Part shown: in pieces, positions 40,525-50,129 of the stretch
Position numbering within the stretch: the first letter of the stretch is position 1
Layout of the letters: every line of letters begins with the position of its first letter
Assembly: GCF_013343235.1 (NCBI RefSeq)
Contig: NZ_CP040094.1
Span: forward strand, 2,914,501 to 2,978,500
Length of the DNA: 64,000 nucleotides
Source: Nostoc sp. TCL240-02
Lineage (GTDB): Bacteria; Cyanobacteriota; Cyanobacteriia; Cyanobacteriales; Nostocaceae
Reading direction: 5' to 3'
Translations under genes and position numbers: made by a program
Notes under the pieces: generated by a model
The model's input: only the letters and a program-made list of their open reading frames with translations
The model's database searches: none
Told to the model about the DNA's origin: nothing

Positions 40525-41724
40525 TTACTTGACTTTCAGTGCCGACTTCCCTAATGACTGACAAATAACGTCGTTTTGTGGTGTATGGATACGGCTGCAA
40601 AGAACATCACGGTAGTGTCGCTCTAAAGGATTTCTTTTTAACATACCAGGATTACCAGTTAGTTCCAAGGCAATCTCCACAGCACGAATCGAGTTAGTTG
40701 TAGTAAGGTATTTAACAGCTTGTGCCTGTAATCCTACGTGATGATCGTACTCGCCCCGATCAATATCTTGAGCCAAACTATAAATTAATCTATTGTTAGC
40801 AAATAGCAGTGCTTCTATTTCACCCACGGCAGTTTGGAAGCGTGGCAGAGTTGCTAGCGGTTCTTTGAGATTAGAAGGCGATCGCTCCCAAAGATATTTA
40901 ACCAGCCAGTCTCGCGCACTGGTAGCCACACCGAGATATAAAGCACTTACTGTCAAACTGCCCCAAGTGGAAATCAGTGGATCGAGTGATGGTGCAGCAG
41001 ATATGGGACTGATATTCAGGGCGTACTCTAAGGGAATTAATACATTTTCCAAAATCAGATCGTGGCTGCCTGTAGCTCTCATTCCCAAGTGATCCCAGGT
41101 TTCGACAATTTGCAAACCGGGCAAATCGCGTGGAACCAAAAAATTGCCAACTTGTGGTTCATCTTCAGTTGTCCGCGCCCAAACCACAAAGTAGCTGAGG
41201 ATGGGACTACCCGTAGTGTATTGCTTGTGGCCTGTTAAACGCCAACCCTCTGTTGTCCGTTCGGCAATTGTGGCAGGTAATCCGCCTCTAGCTGGGGTTC
41301 CTAACTCTGGTTCAACACGGGCGGCATTGATCAGGGCAATGCCTTGAATGGATTCACGACACAACCTTTTATATACTTCTGGATGCCAGCGACGGCTACG
41401 GGCTGCATTGGCATGTTGGAGATAGTGCATCGTCAGTACTAGCGCAGTTGAAGCATCGCCACGTGCTATCCCTTCAATAACTCGGCAGATAGTTGATAGC
41501 CCTAAACCCTCACCACCCAATTCATGGGGAATGGTGAGGCTGAGTAATTTTGCCTCATGCAAAGCTGTAAAATTCTCGAAAGGAAAGGAACCCTCTTTAT
41601 CGTGTGCGCCTGCACGGGTGGCAAAGTCTTTAGCTAGAGCCTCAACCTGAGCGAAAATATTGGGGAGAGTTTCTAAGCTTTTGGTTACAAAGGTGTCTGG
41701 CAGTGCTTGCTCCAACTGTGACAT
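40525..41724 (-). CDS. Acyl-CoA dehydrogenase family flavoprotein
   Basis: The 399-residue product (ATG at 41724, preceded by AAAGGAGT at ideal distance) has the three-domain acyl-CoA dehydrogenase layout: an N-terminal helical domain (LSLTIPHELGGEGLGLSTIC), a middle beta domain (GWRLTGHKQYTTGSPILSYF, WDHLGMRATGSHDLILENVL) and a C-terminal helical domain ending near GNPGMLKRNPLERHYRDVLC. The subgroup resembles SfnB/DszC-like flavin monooxygenases as much as true dehydrogenases, since the Glu base cannot be placed with confidence. It is a single gene. Confidence 0.85.
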   Translation of the reverse strand: MSQLEQALPDTFVTKSLETLPNIFAQVEALAKDFATRAGAHDKEGSFPFENFTALHEAKLLSLTIPHELGGEGLGLSTICRVIEGIARGDASTALVLTMHYLQHANAARSRRWHPEVYKRLCRESIQGIALINAARVEPELGTPARGGLPATIAERTTEGWRLTGHKQYTTGSPILSYFVVWARTTEDEPQVGNFLVPRDLPGLQIVETWDHLGMRATGSHDLILENVLIPLEYALNISPISAAPSLDPLISTWGSLTVSALYLGVATSARDWLVKYLWERSPSNLKEPLATLPRFQTAVGEIEALLFANNRLIYSLAQDIDRGEYDHHVGLQAQAVKYLTTTNSIRAVEIALELTGNPGMLKRNPLERHYRDVLCSRIHTPQNDVICQSLGKSALKVK

Positions 41725-41837
41725 AAATACTCCTTTAAAGCTCACTTTAATCTCATCCCACAAAAAATTGATGTTCCTGCAAACTTAATATAGGACTATT
41801 TTAACCCTCTCTCTAGTTACCAAGAATTGGAAGCGAT

Positions 41838-41886
41838 GTCTGCGACGGGCTTCTCTACGAGACGCTACCCGAACGCCTACGTATCT
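41838..41886. repeat. Dispersed palindromic repeat
   Basis: GCGATGTCTGCGACGGGCTT, CTCTACGAGACGCTACCCGA and CGCCTACGTA form the same repeat family as at 2673 and 12962. Confidence 0.7.
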
Positions 41887-41998
41887 GTGGTAGAAGTTGA
41901 TGCAGGCTAGCTAAAATATTTCTACCTGCTGAGATGGCAATACACCATGAACTAATTTGGCTTTATTGTACATTCACGAATTGCTGAATCTACAAAAA

Positions 41999-42072
<74 letters not shown>

Positions 42073-42179
42073 TTAACCACACGAATATTGATAGTAGCAT
42101 ATACTTTTACGATCGCACAAGATAAAGATCCAAGCTTTTTTAAAGGGGTTTTAGGTTTTGAGTCCGTAATACCAATTCC

Positions 42180-42371
42180 CTATGAAGATGCATAGAATAA
42201 AGCTTCAAGGATGAAATCATGACTTGTCAAAGAGGAGATTAACTCGCAAGACATTTGAGCTAACTCATTTTGAACCCGTTGGCCTAGTTCCTGTAAATTT
42301 AAAAAATTCTCGCCCTTGAACTGACGCTTGATAAACTGCCATAATCGCTCAATCGGGTTCTGACTTTCCAC
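42180..42371 (-). pseudogene. IS630-family transposase C-terminal fragment
   Basis: The frame ESQNPIERLWQFIKRQFKGE, with later FLNLQELGQRVQNEL, matches the last part of IS630/Tc1-mariner DDE transposases (catalytic Glu in LNPIERLW). The upstream catalytic part is missing. Confidence 0.75.
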
Positions 42372-42511
42372 GGCATCTAGAAAACCTCACTTCTATTTCT
42401 CTCTTCTAAAAGGAGAGAGACTTTGAATTTACCCCCCTTCCCGCGTCGGTAAGGGGGTTATGTTTTTGGTGGACTTTATAATGTGAAAAGTCAGAACCGG
42501 GTTGAGTTGAG

Positions 42512-42714
42512 GACTATGCTGTTGATTTGAGTCGCCTCACTATAGCGATGATTCAGCAAAATATTGTCTTTTCGTTGGTGACAAAAGCACTGTTTTTACT
42601 TTTGGCGACATTCGGGTTTGTGGGTTTAGCAGTTGCTGTTTTAGCTGATACCGGAAGTTCCTGCTAGTAACGGCGAATGGAATGCGGTTGTTTAGAGCTA
42701 AACTATCTCAATGA
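42512..42714 (+). pseudogene. C-terminal relic of a heavy-metal P-type ATPase
   Basis: The sequence DYAVDLSRLTIAMIQQNIVF, SLVTKALFLLLATFGFVG, LAVAVLADTGSS, then (after a frameshift) LLVTANGMRL matches the last transmembrane segments of Zn/Cd/Co-type P1B ATPases, which end in DMGxSLLVxxNGLRL. It lies immediately before the cobalamin riboswitch and cbi genes. Confidence 0.65.
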
Positions 42715-42783
42715 ACTACCGCTTTCTGAATATCTGGTAACAAATCGCTGCTCAAAATTGTTAATGATGATATAGTTACTCCA

Positions 42784-42934
42784 ATCGGTTCTGATGGGGA
42801 GCAGCCATCGGACGCAAGGGGGAAAGTCCGGTGTAAATCCGGCGCTGTCCCGCAACTGTGAACCAAAATTGGGTGAGTCAGGATGCCCGCCGATGAGAAC
42901 CAATATGTTTCGATAAATCTGCGAGGTACAGATT
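42784..42934 (+). promoter_or_regulatory. Cobalamin riboswitch controlling cbiMNQO
   Basis: The conserved core is present in order: GCAAGGGGGAAAGTCCGGTG, AAATCCGGCGCTGTCCCGCA (B12 box region), ACTGTG, and GTCAGGATGCCCGCC. The outer stem pairs GGTTCT (42787) with AGAACC (42896). Downstream, AATCTG/CAGATT (42916-42934) form a hairpin whose loop CGAGGTA carries GAGG, the SD 8 bases before the cbiM ATG. Loop-loop pairing could hide the SD when cobalamin binds. Confidence 0.95.
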
Positions 42935-43714
42935 ATGAAAAGAAAAAAACAGGCGTTAGTAAGTCTAACCCTGATGGGAGTTATCAGTTTTTACTTAGTA
43001 GTTGGTTTACCCAAACCCGCCTACGCTATGCACATTATGGAAGGTTTTTTACCAGTGCAGTGGGCAATTTTTTGGTGGATTGTCGCCTTACCGTTTTTTC
43101 TACTAGGATTGCGTAGTCTTACTCGCATTACCCAAGCTAACCCAGAACTAAAACTGCTACTAGGATTGGCTGGTGCTTTCACTTTCGTGCTTTCAGCCTT
43201 GAAAATCCCTTCTGTCACAGGTAGCTGTTCTCACCCAACAGGGACGGGGTTAGGTGCGGTGCTGTTTGGACCTCTTACTATGACGGTTTTGGGTAGCTTA
43301 GTATTGTTGTTTCAAGCTTTGTTACTGGCGCATGGTGGCTTGACGACGCTGGGGGCAAATGCTTTTTCGATGGCGATCGCTGGCCCATTTGCAGCTTACT
43401 GGATATATAATCTGACAATAAAGTTGGGTGGTAAACAAAAAATTGCCATATTTCTAGCAGCTGCGATCGCAGATTTACTCACCTACATTATCACTTCTAT
43501 CCAACTCGCCCTAGCTTTTCCTGCACCTGTTGGTGGGTTTATTGCTTCATTTACCAAGTTCGCTGGAATTTTTGCTATAACTCAAGTCCCTTTAGCAATT
43601 AGTGAAGGATTGCTAACTGTATTGGTGTGGAACTGGCTGCAATCTTATAATCCTCAAGAATTAGAATTGCTGAAATTAATCAAACGGGAACCCCAAGGAA
43701 ATGAGTCAATCTAA
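42935..43714 (+). CDS. cbiM: Cobalt ECF transporter S component CbiM
   Basis: CbiM is the membrane substrate-binding subunit of the cobalt importer. The 259-residue product starts with a leader ([20 protein letters not shown] to [11 protein letters not shown]); the HIMEGFLP motif at the mature N-terminus supplies the Co-binding His. About seven hydrophobic helices follow, with [20 protein letters not shown] containing the conserved metal-selectivity His. It overlaps cbiN by 14 bases. The preceding riboswitch should lower its expression when cobalamin is plentiful. Confidence 0.95.
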   Translation: MKRKKQALVSLTLMGVISFYLVVGLPKPAYAMHIMEGFLPVQWAIFWWIVALPFFLLGLRSLTRITQANPELKLLLGLAGAFTFVLSALKIPSVTGSCSHPTGTGLGAVLFGPLTMTVLGSLVLLFQALLLAHGGLTTLGANAFSMAIAGPFAAYWIYNLTIKLGGKQKIAIFLAAAIADLLTYIITSIQLALAFPAPVGGFIASFTKFAGIFAITQVPLAISEGLLTVLVWNWLQSYNPQELELLKLIKREPQGNESI

Positions 43715-44003
43715 AAAAGGGTTGAGTAACTGGCTGTTGGTAGTAGCTGTATTAGCTTTAGCAGTTGCACCGTTAATATTTGTGCGTGGTGGCGAATTTG
43801 CCGGTTCCGATGAAAAAGCAGAAAAAGCAATTACTGAAATACAACCTGGATATAAACCCTGGTTTAAATCATTTTTTGAACCAGCTAGTGGGGAAATAGA
43901 AAGCTTATTATTTGCTTCCCAAGCAGCTTTGGGTGCTGGAGTAGTTGGTTATGCAATTGGGTTGTATAAAGGACGTTCCCAACAACAGAAACGTGAAGAA
44001 TGA
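43701..44003 (+). CDS. cbiN: Cobalt transporter accessory subunit CbiN
   Basis: The 100-residue product has two transmembrane helices ([20 protein letters not shown] at ~11-30 and [20 protein letters not shown] at ~69-88) flanking an extracellular loop with [10 protein letters not shown] and [10 protein letters not shown], the usual CbiN plan. CbiN helps CbiM to load cobalt. It overlaps both neighbours, so the cbi genes are one transcript. Confidence 0.93.
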   Translation: MSQSKKGLSNWLLVVAVLALAVAPLIFVRGGEFAGSDEKAEKAITEIQPGYKPWFKSFFEPASGEIESLLFASQAALGAGVVGYAIGLYKGRSQQQKREE

Positions 44004-44812
44004 GCCTGCAAATAGACACTTTAGCTTATACTAATCGACTGCGAAGATTGCCACCAGAACATAAACTAATTTTTGCATTTACTACTCTTGCTATTTCCCT
44101 TGCTGCCCATCCGCTAGTGCAAATTTTAATAGCGCTTTGGATGGGTATTTGGACAGTTATTTATGCAAGAATTCCGGCTGGTGTTTATTTTCGCTTGTTA
44201 ATGTTCACCATAGTATTTTGTTTGACGAGTTTACCAGCATTAATGGTGAATGGAGTTGCAATTACTGATTTACAAAGTGTCAAATTAGACTCATGGTATG
44301 GACTACCTCTCGGACACTTCTATATTTATATCAGCCATAGTGGAACTATCCAAGCATTGGGAATTTTAACGAGAGCATTAGCCTCTGTTTCTTGCTTATA
44401 TTTTCTCATGCTAACTGTTCCTTTCACGGAAATTTTACAAACTCTGCTTTACTTAGGATTTCCAGTGCTTTTAACCGATTTATTATTATTAATGTATCGG
44501 TTTATTTTCATCCTGCTGAACACAGCCGATGAATTGTGGACAGCGCAAAATTCCCGTGGTGGCTACCGTACTTGGCGTAGTGGGATGAAAAGTTTAGCAC
44601 TACTAATCGGACAACTATTACAGCGAACCTTACAAAAATATAGTCAGTTCTCTCTTGGACTACAATCACGGGGTTTTGTAAGTGAATTTCGAGTTTGGCA
44701 TCCTCGTCGCTATCGTCCCCAAACACGATATATCATCGAAGCAATTTGCGGCTGTGTAGGATTAACAGTATTAGACTTTTGGCGAAATGCAGGAATATTT
44801 ACTCGAATTTGA
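44000..44812 (+). CDS. cbiQ: Cobalt ECF transporter T component CbiQ
   Basis: The 270-residue membrane protein couples the ATPase to CbiM. It has several hydrophobic helices and the coupling motifs of ECF T proteins near the C-terminus (LWTAQNSRGGYRTWRSG, with an Ala-Arg-Gly-like NSRG, and LGLQSRGF). The cbiN stop and the ATG overlap by 4 bases; the 3' end overlaps cbiO by 26 bases. Confidence 0.92.
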   Translation: MSLQIDTLAYTNRLRRLPPEHKLIFAFTTLAISLAAHPLVQILIALWMGIWTVIYARIPAGVYFRLLMFTIVFCLTSLPALMVNGVAITDLQSVKLDSWYGLPLGHFYIYISHSGTIQALGILTRALASVSCLYFLMLTVPFTEILQTLLYLGFPVLLTDLLLLMYRFIFILLNTADELWTAQNSRGGYRTWRSGMKSLALLIGQLLQRTLQKYSQFSLGLQSRGFVSEFRVWHPRRYRPQTRYIIEAICGCVGLTVLDFWRNAGIFTRI

Positions 44813-45620
44813 GCAGGTATATTACACCTATCCCGGTGCACAACAATCAGCTTTGAATGGTCTAACCCTGAAAATTCCATCTGGCAAAAGGTGTGCATTA
44901 ATTGGTCAGAATGGTTGTGGTAAAACGACACTATTCTTATTAGCTAACGGTTTATATAAACCTGATTCTGGCGTTGTCCGTTGGCGTGGTGAAGCGTTAA
45001 CTTACAATCGTAATTATCTGGGTAATTTAAGGCAGAAAGTTGGACTAGTATTTCAAGACCCAGAACAACAATTAGTAGCTTCTACTGTTGAAGAAGATAT
45101 ATCTTATGGTTTGTGTAATTTAGGTTTACCAGAACCAGAAATTAAAGACCGAGTAGAGCAAGCATTAGTTGAATTTGAACTGACTACTTTAGCAGAAAGA
45201 CCAGTGCATCATCTAAGTTTAGGACAAAAAAAGCGAGTTTCCATAGCAGATGTGATGGTGTTGCAACCAGAACTGTTGGTGTTGGATGAGCCAACTGCAT
45301 ATCTAGATATAAAACATACTCGTAACTTGATAGCAACCATGAAAAAAATTCATCGAGATGGAACTACCTTATTAATGGCAACCCATGATTTGGATTTAGT
45401 TTATCGGTGGGCAGATTGGGTTTTTGTCATGGATAAAGGGCGGCTGATGCTAGAAGGTAAACCACAAGATGTATTTAGCCAGCGTACACTTTTATCAGAG
45501 TTAGAGTTGGGCGTACCATTGATATATGAGATGTTATTTGATGGGCTATCTGCTGAAGAGGGAATAGTTATAGAAAGAGTGCGACAACGGATATTAGAAC
45601 GATTTTGTAATTTTTCCTGA
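44787..45620 (+). CDS. cbiO: Cobalt ECF transporter ATPase CbiO
   Basis: The 277-residue ABC ATPase has Walker A GQNGCGKTT (residues ~38-46), Q-loop VFQDPEQQLVASTVEEDISY, signature LSLGQKKRVSIA, Walker B LLVLDEPTAYLD and H-loop MATHDLDLV. The VFQDPEQQ form of the Q-loop is typical of ECF ATPases. It completes the cbiMNQO importer. The gene converges with btuD, leaving 40 bases between them. Confidence 0.94.
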   Translation: MQEYLLEFEQVYYTYPGAQQSALNGLTLKIPSGKRCALIGQNGCGKTTLFLLANGLYKPDSGVVRWRGEALTYNRNYLGNLRQKVGLVFQDPEQQLVASTVEEDISYGLCNLGLPEPEIKDRVEQALVEFELTTLAERPVHHLSLGQKKRVSIADVMVLQPELLVLDEPTAYLDIKHTRNLIATMKKIHRDGTTLLMATHDLDLVYRWADWVFVMDKGRLMLEGKPQDVFSQRTLLSELELGVPLIYEMLFDGLSAEEGIVIERVRQRILERFCNFS

Positions 45621-45660
45621 TTATACAGTTACATAATTCAAAAAATTAAGGAAAATGCTT

Positions 45661-46674
45661 TTATAAAGAATTCAAAGATTTAATCATTTCATACAATGAA
45701 TGATAAGTATACACAGTATTGTTTTTTGTGATTTTCCACAAAACTTGTTTAGAGTTTGATATCACGTCTACTGAGATTGGTAAGATATTTTGAATTTGAT
45801 TAACTTTGAACCCTCCACGTTTTAAAGCACGAATAGTCCACACAGATGCGATACCCTCACCTATCAAATTAATTTCTCCCTTGGGGGATGTATGAAGATG
45901 AAATTCCCCAGAAGCAACATCGAACTCTACACCTTCACTTTCAAAAGTATCAGCAAATGCACCACTCAACACCAAATCTTCCGGTGCGCCAACGTGTAAA
46001 ATATCATTAGTTGATAATAGCCAAACTTTATCAGCCAGACGCAAAGCTAAATCTAAATCGTGAGTAGAAAGGAGAATCGCCTGATTGGTTTCTCGTGCTA
46101 ACTGGCGCAACAACTGCATAATTTCCACTCGGCGTGGTAAATCTAAAAATGCTGTTGGCTCATCAAGTAACATCACAATAGGCGACTGAGCCAAAGCACG
46201 CGCAATCATAATTTTTTGCCGTTCACCGTCACTTAATTCGCTAACTTGGCGTTGTGCTAAGTGTACTGCTCCTACAGATTTTATTGCCCAATTGACTATT
46301 GCTTCATCTTCGGGTGTCAAATTTCCCCACCAATCAGTGTAAGGATATCGCCCTAGAGCTACCAAGGTGTAGGCTGATAGCATTCCCACATCAACTTTCT
46401 CAGTCAGTACCAAACTCAGACGTTTGGCTAATTCTTGTGGTGCTAACTTGTAGATATTTTCCCCCAAGAGTCGCACTTCACCATCAATTAGGGGTTGCAT
46501 TCCGGCGAGCGATCGCAGTAATGTAGATTTACCTGCACCATTGGGGCCAAGTAAGCATACAAGTTCCCCAGCTTGCAGAGATACCGAAATATCAGACGCA
46601 ACACACCGAACAGTTTTTCGGGATGTCTTGTAACCAATAGTCAAATTGTGAGTTGTTAAAATCGAGTTACTCAT
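45661..46674 (-). CDS. btuD: ABC transporter ATPase, vitamin B12/Fe-siderophore type (BtuD)
   Basis: The ATPase of about 337 residues has Walker A GPNGAGKST, signature ELSDGERQKIMIARAL, Walker B IVMLLDEPTAFLDLP and switch His LLSTHDLDLAL. It belongs to the FecE/BtuD group. After residue ~255 there is an extra C-terminal domain (GEGIASVWTIRALKRGGFKV onward) not found in E. coli BtuD. It is last in the btuB-ferredoxin-btuF-btuC-btuD row, so cobalamin or cobamide import is the likely role; iron-siderophore uptake is the alternative. Confidence 0.82.
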   Translation of the reverse strand: MSNSILTTHNLTIGYKTSRKTVRCVASDISVSLQAGELVCLLGPNGAGKSTLLRSLAGMQPLIDGEVRLLGENIYKLAPQELAKRLSLVLTEKVDVGMLSAYTLVALGRYPYTDWWGNLTPEDEAIVNWAIKSVGAVHLAQRQVSELSDGERQKIMIARALAQSPIVMLLDEPTAFLDLPRRVEIMQLLRQLARETNQAILLSTHDLDLALRLADKVWLLSTNDILHVGAPEDLVLSGAFADTFESEGVEFDVASGEFHLHTSPKGEINLIGEGIASVWTIRALKRGGFKVNQIQNILPISVDVISNSKQVLWKITKNNTVYTYHSLYEMIKSLNSL

Positions 46675-46764
46675 TATCAAAATAATAATTCATAGCGAAT
46701 TAACCTTAAAAACACTTTGCGTACCTCTGCGCTTACCTTGGCGTACCTCTGCGTTTCAAAAATC

Positions 46765-47847
46765 TTAAAAAGACTTTTGGGAATTACGCCGCAGAATTAC
46801 CCAAGTGACAACAGGAGTTCCAATCAAAGCGGTGACAGCATTTAAAGGTAAAACCATCTGACTTACCGCTAGTTGAGAAAACAAATCTGCAAACAATGCT
46901 AAGATTGCACCTATCATTGTTACACTAGGGATTAATATCCGATGGTCGGAAGTATTGAACAGACTACGACACAGATGGGGAATTGCCACACCTAAAAATG
47001 CTATAGGGCCACAAAAAGCGGTAATTGCTCCAGCTAATATAGATGCACTAGAAATAATTGAAAATCTAGTTTTTTGCACAGTTAAACCTAAACTACGTGC
47101 ATAAGATTCACCAAGTAAAAGTGCATTCAAAGATTTTGATTGTAGCACTGCTAAGAATAAACTCAAAAGTATCACAGGAATTAAAACAACTAATTGTTTC
47201 CAAGTCACTCCAGCAAAACTACCAAACGTCCACATAATATAATTTTGAATCCGTTCTTTTGAGCTAAACTGCAACAAAATACTTACTATTGCACTAGTAG
47301 CATAACCAAACAATAAACCTAAAATTAGTAGCGTCATTGTGTCTTGTACTCGGCGAGAAACAACTAACATCATCCCTAAAACTGATGCTGCACCGAGACT
47401 TGCGGCTATGACTAAACCAAAATCACTAATTATCCCCAAATCTGCTAATAATGTTGGTGTCGTAGCACTTGCTGTCAGCACAACTAACGCTACACCTAAA
47501 CTTGCACCAGAACTAATTCCCAATACAAAAGGCCCCGCTAAAGGATTTTTAAATAGGGTTTGCATTTGTAACCCACTTACACCTAAAGCTGCACCTGCTA
47601 AAGTTGCAGTTAAAGCTTTAGGTAGGCGAAATTTGAGAATAATATGAGTCCATGTCACTTTTTCTGGTTCTTGTCCGAGCAAAACTTTTATTACTTCATT
47701 AAGAGGAATATCAACTGAGCCTAAAGCCAAATCTAATAAAAAAGCCAATACTAAACTTATAAGGATAATTAAGAAAATAATGGTTTTAAAAACCGGAGCC
47801 TTTTGGGTTATTAGGGGAATTTTAAATTTATATTTTTCGCTGAACAT
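46765..47847 (-). CDS. btuC: FecCD-family ABC permease (BtuC)
   Basis: The 360-residue permease has about ten hydrophobic segments and the FecCD/BtuC signatures: SVDIPLNEVIKVLLGQEPEK, FRLPKALTATLAGAALGVSG, GISSGASLGVALVV, and near the C-terminus CGPIAFLGVAIPHLCRSLFN. It forms the transmembrane channel for the binding protein encoded immediately upstream (2-base gap). Substrate is inferred from the riboswitch-controlled btuB at the head of the row. Confidence 0.85.
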   Translation of the reverse strand: MFSEKYKFKIPLITQKAPVFKTIIFLIILISLVLAFLLDLALGSVDIPLNEVIKVLLGQEPEKVTWTHIILKFRLPKALTATLAGAALGVSGLQMQTLFKNPLAGPFVLGISSGASLGVALVVLTASATTPTLLADLGIISDFGLVIAASLGAASVLGMMLVVSRRVQDTMTLLILGLLFGYATSAIVSILLQFSSKERIQNYIMWTFGSFAGVTWKQLVVLIPVILLSLFLAVLQSKSLNALLLGESYARSLGLTVQKTRFSIISSASILAGAITAFCGPIAFLGVAIPHLCRSLFNTSDHRILIPSVTMIGAILALFADLFSQLAVSQMVLPLNAVTALIGTPVVTWVILRRNSQKSF

Positions 47848-47849
47848 TA

Positions 47850-49067
47850 TTAATTAAGTTTGTGGTAATATAATAGTATATGGTTAGGTAATATCTCTGG
47901 ATGCAGTATTTTAATCAAGTCAGATAAAACCATATCTGGGTTACTAATTCCGCTTTCCCAGTAATCATTACCTCCACTTTCATTAACACGGGCATTATTA
48001 TTGTAAAGATTGCCTATTTTCATAGCCTTAAAATCATCATAGCGATTATCTTCTGCGACTAAATCCTTTAAGTTTTTCCAAGATTGGCTAAAATTCAACC
48101 AGTAGTCAGCATTGGCTGCACGTTCCAAAACAACTTCAAAAGATAAAGGTAAACTACCAGAGGATTTATCATCACTCCAGAGATAGTTTGCTCCTGCATC
48201 AGCTAGATATTTGGCTACGTAACTTTTGCCTCCAGGCATATACCAAGTACCTTTAAAGTTGAATCCTACGAATACAGTTGGACGATTTTTTACAGATTTA
48301 GCTTTTTGAGCTATTTGCTCATATTTATTGGCAATTTCACTAAATATTTTTTCTGCTTGCTCGTCTTTATTAAAAAACAGAGCCGTAAATTTTAACCATT
48401 CGCTTCTTCCCAATGGCGTATCTTCCATATATTCAGAATTTATCCCCACTTTCAAACCCGCCTCCGTGAGTTTGGCATAACTATCAGTTTGGGAATTTCC
48501 AGTACCAAAAGTTGTCACCAAGTCTGGATTTAATTCTAGTACTTTCTCTATATCCACATTTGAATTATCACCTACTTGTGTTACCTTTCCGGCTTTAATT
48601 CTCTCGACTACATTAGGAGTATTGACTTGTTTGCTATTACTAATACCAATCAGTTTATCAACTACACCTAATTTGGCTAGGTGGGGTAAATGAGTAGTAG
48701 ATAGAGAAACTATGGAATTAATGGGAACTGTAATTACCTGTGCTTGATTAAATCCTTTTGGCGTAGGAGTTCCACATTGGACTAAAACATATTGAAAACC
48801 TGTGTTGGCATTCTGCCAAGGATTTTTTATAGTGACGGTTTTGTAGTGTTTATGATACTCTACTGCAAAGCCTGTTGCATGAGTAATCTGAATTTTATTA
48901 GGAAAGTAATCAGTATTGGAGTCATATTTTTGAATACAGCCGTTATTATTGGTATTTGTAGAGGTATTAATTGCTATAGTATGGCAAGCAATAATTAAAG
49001 TGGCAATTAAGAATAATTGGCATAAAAAAATAATGGGTTTTAAGCGATGATGTTTTACCAATTTCAT
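47850..49067 (-). CDS. btuF: Periplasmic substrate-binding lipoprotein (BtuF/FecB-like)
   Basis: The 405-residue product has a lipoprotein signal (FLCQLFLIATLIIACHT, lipidated Cys ~28). The type-3 binding-protein fold includes VPINSIVSLSTTHLPHLAKL, VDIEKVLELNPDLVTTFGTG, PTVFVGFNFKGTWYMPGGKS and VVLERAANADYWLNFSQSW. It is longer than E. coli BtuF because of about 90 extra residues after the lipobox. It is expected to pass cobalamin to the BtuCD pair encoded next to it. Confidence 0.83.
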   Translation of the reverse strand: MKLVKHHRLKPIIFLCQLFLIATLIIACHTIAINTSTNTNNNGCIQKYDSNTDYFPNKIQITHATGFAVEYHKHYKTVTIKNPWQNANTGFQYVLVQCGTPTPKGFNQAQVITVPINSIVSLSTTHLPHLAKLGVVDKLIGISNSKQVNTPNVVERIKAGKVTQVGDNSNVDIEKVLELNPDLVTTFGTGNSQTDSYAKLTEAGLKVGINSEYMEDTPLGRSEWLKFTALFFNKDEQAEKIFSEIANKYEQIAQKAKSVKNRPTVFVGFNFKGTWYMPGGKSYVAKYLADAGANYLWSDDKSSGSLPLSFEVVLERAANADYWLNFSQSWKNLKDLVAEDNRYDDFKAMKIGNLYNNNARVNESGGNDYWESGISNPDMVLSDLIKILHPEILPNHILLYYHKLN

Positions 49068-49221
49068 GGGGTTTGAGGAAATAGAATTTTTCTCACGCAG
49101 TAGACGCTTTGCAACTTCCCGCAGGGTGGCGCAAAGCCGCAGAAAGTTAGAGAAAATAGAAAAAATATGAACTAGATAAAATCTGTTTTATGTCCTCGCG
49201 TGAGATTTTTAAAAATAGAAG

Positions 49222-50094
49222 TTATACAGAATTTTGTGGATAGCAATGTTCAATAACTTTGTGACCTTTTACCAAATGTTCATTGACAATAATTTCAGCT
49301 ATATTTGGTTGAACGCGAGTGTACCAAGTTCTATCATTAGAATAAAATACTACTGGCCCTTGTTGGCAAACTTCCAAACAGCCAGATGTTCTTACTTCTA
49401 TGTCTAAACCTGCATTTTCAACTGCGGATTTTAAAGCATCAAATGTGGATTGCCATTTGCGTGAAGGAAGACAGCGAGTAGAAGTGCAAACTGAGATATA
49501 ATAATGTTTTAGAGGATTTTTAGCAAACGGTATAGGCTGGTTTCCCAATACATAAATATTTCGTAGTTCCTCATAAAAAGCTAACTTTGATAAATTCGGC
49601 TTACCTTCTGGTAATAAATTCTCACCTTCTACATACGGATTTGGCAAAAAAATAGTCATGAGATTTTCATTTGCACCATTCCATAAATCGATTCCCCAAC
49701 TTCTAGGGATACCTTCTGCATTAAACCGTCGATAAAATGCAGCACGATTTACTTGACGTTGTTGTCTTAATTCTAAAGGAGTCTTACAATGAGGGCCACC
49801 TAAATTAGCTTCAATACATAAATGCAAATGCCAGCCTTCTGTAACTACTGTGAGATATCCATCATAGAGGATACAAATTTTAGGTGGAGCATTAAATTCT
49901 AATTCTAATACACCTCCTTGAACAATATGTCCTACTCCTACCTGCTGCCAATTTTGCTGAAATAAAGTGTAAAGTAGCGACGACAAAACATCGGTACTAC
50001 AATCAAAATATTCATATTCAATAGACCCCTCAGTAGATAAAGCCTCAATCACAATCTTATTTACTGGAGTTACCCAACAATTAAATTCAGTCAT
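49222..50094 (-). CDS. Thioredoxin-like [2Fe-2S] ferredoxin-domain protein
   Basis: The 290-residue product has an uncharacterised N-terminal ~190 residues (KICILYDGYLTVVTEGWHLH, GGPHCKTPLELRQQRQVNRA) and a C-terminal thioredoxin-like [2Fe-2S] domain. Candidate ligands are the Cys of SVCTSTRCLPSRKW and of TSGCLEVCQQGPVVFY. It lies between btuB and btuF on the same strand, about 35 bases after btuB. A redox step in handling imported corrinoid, for instance reduction of the cobalt, is a reasonable inference but unproven. Confidence 0.7.
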   Translation of the reverse strand: MTEFNCWVTPVNKIVIEALSTEGSIEYEYFDCSTDVLSSLLYTLFQQNWQQVGVGHIVQGGVLELEFNAPPKICILYDGYLTVVTEGWHLHLCIEANLGGPHCKTPLELRQQRQVNRAAFYRRFNAEGIPRSWGIDLWNGANENLMTIFLPNPYVEGENLLPEGKPNLSKLAFYEELRNIYVLGNQPIPFAKNPLKHYYISVCTSTRCLPSRKWQSTFDALKSAVENAGLDIEVRTSGCLEVCQQGPVVFYSNDRTWYTRVQPNIAEIIVNEHLVKGHKVIEHCYPQNSV

Positions 50095-50129
50095 TCAAAA
50101 CTCCTCTCTGCGTGAAAAAACTCTTGACT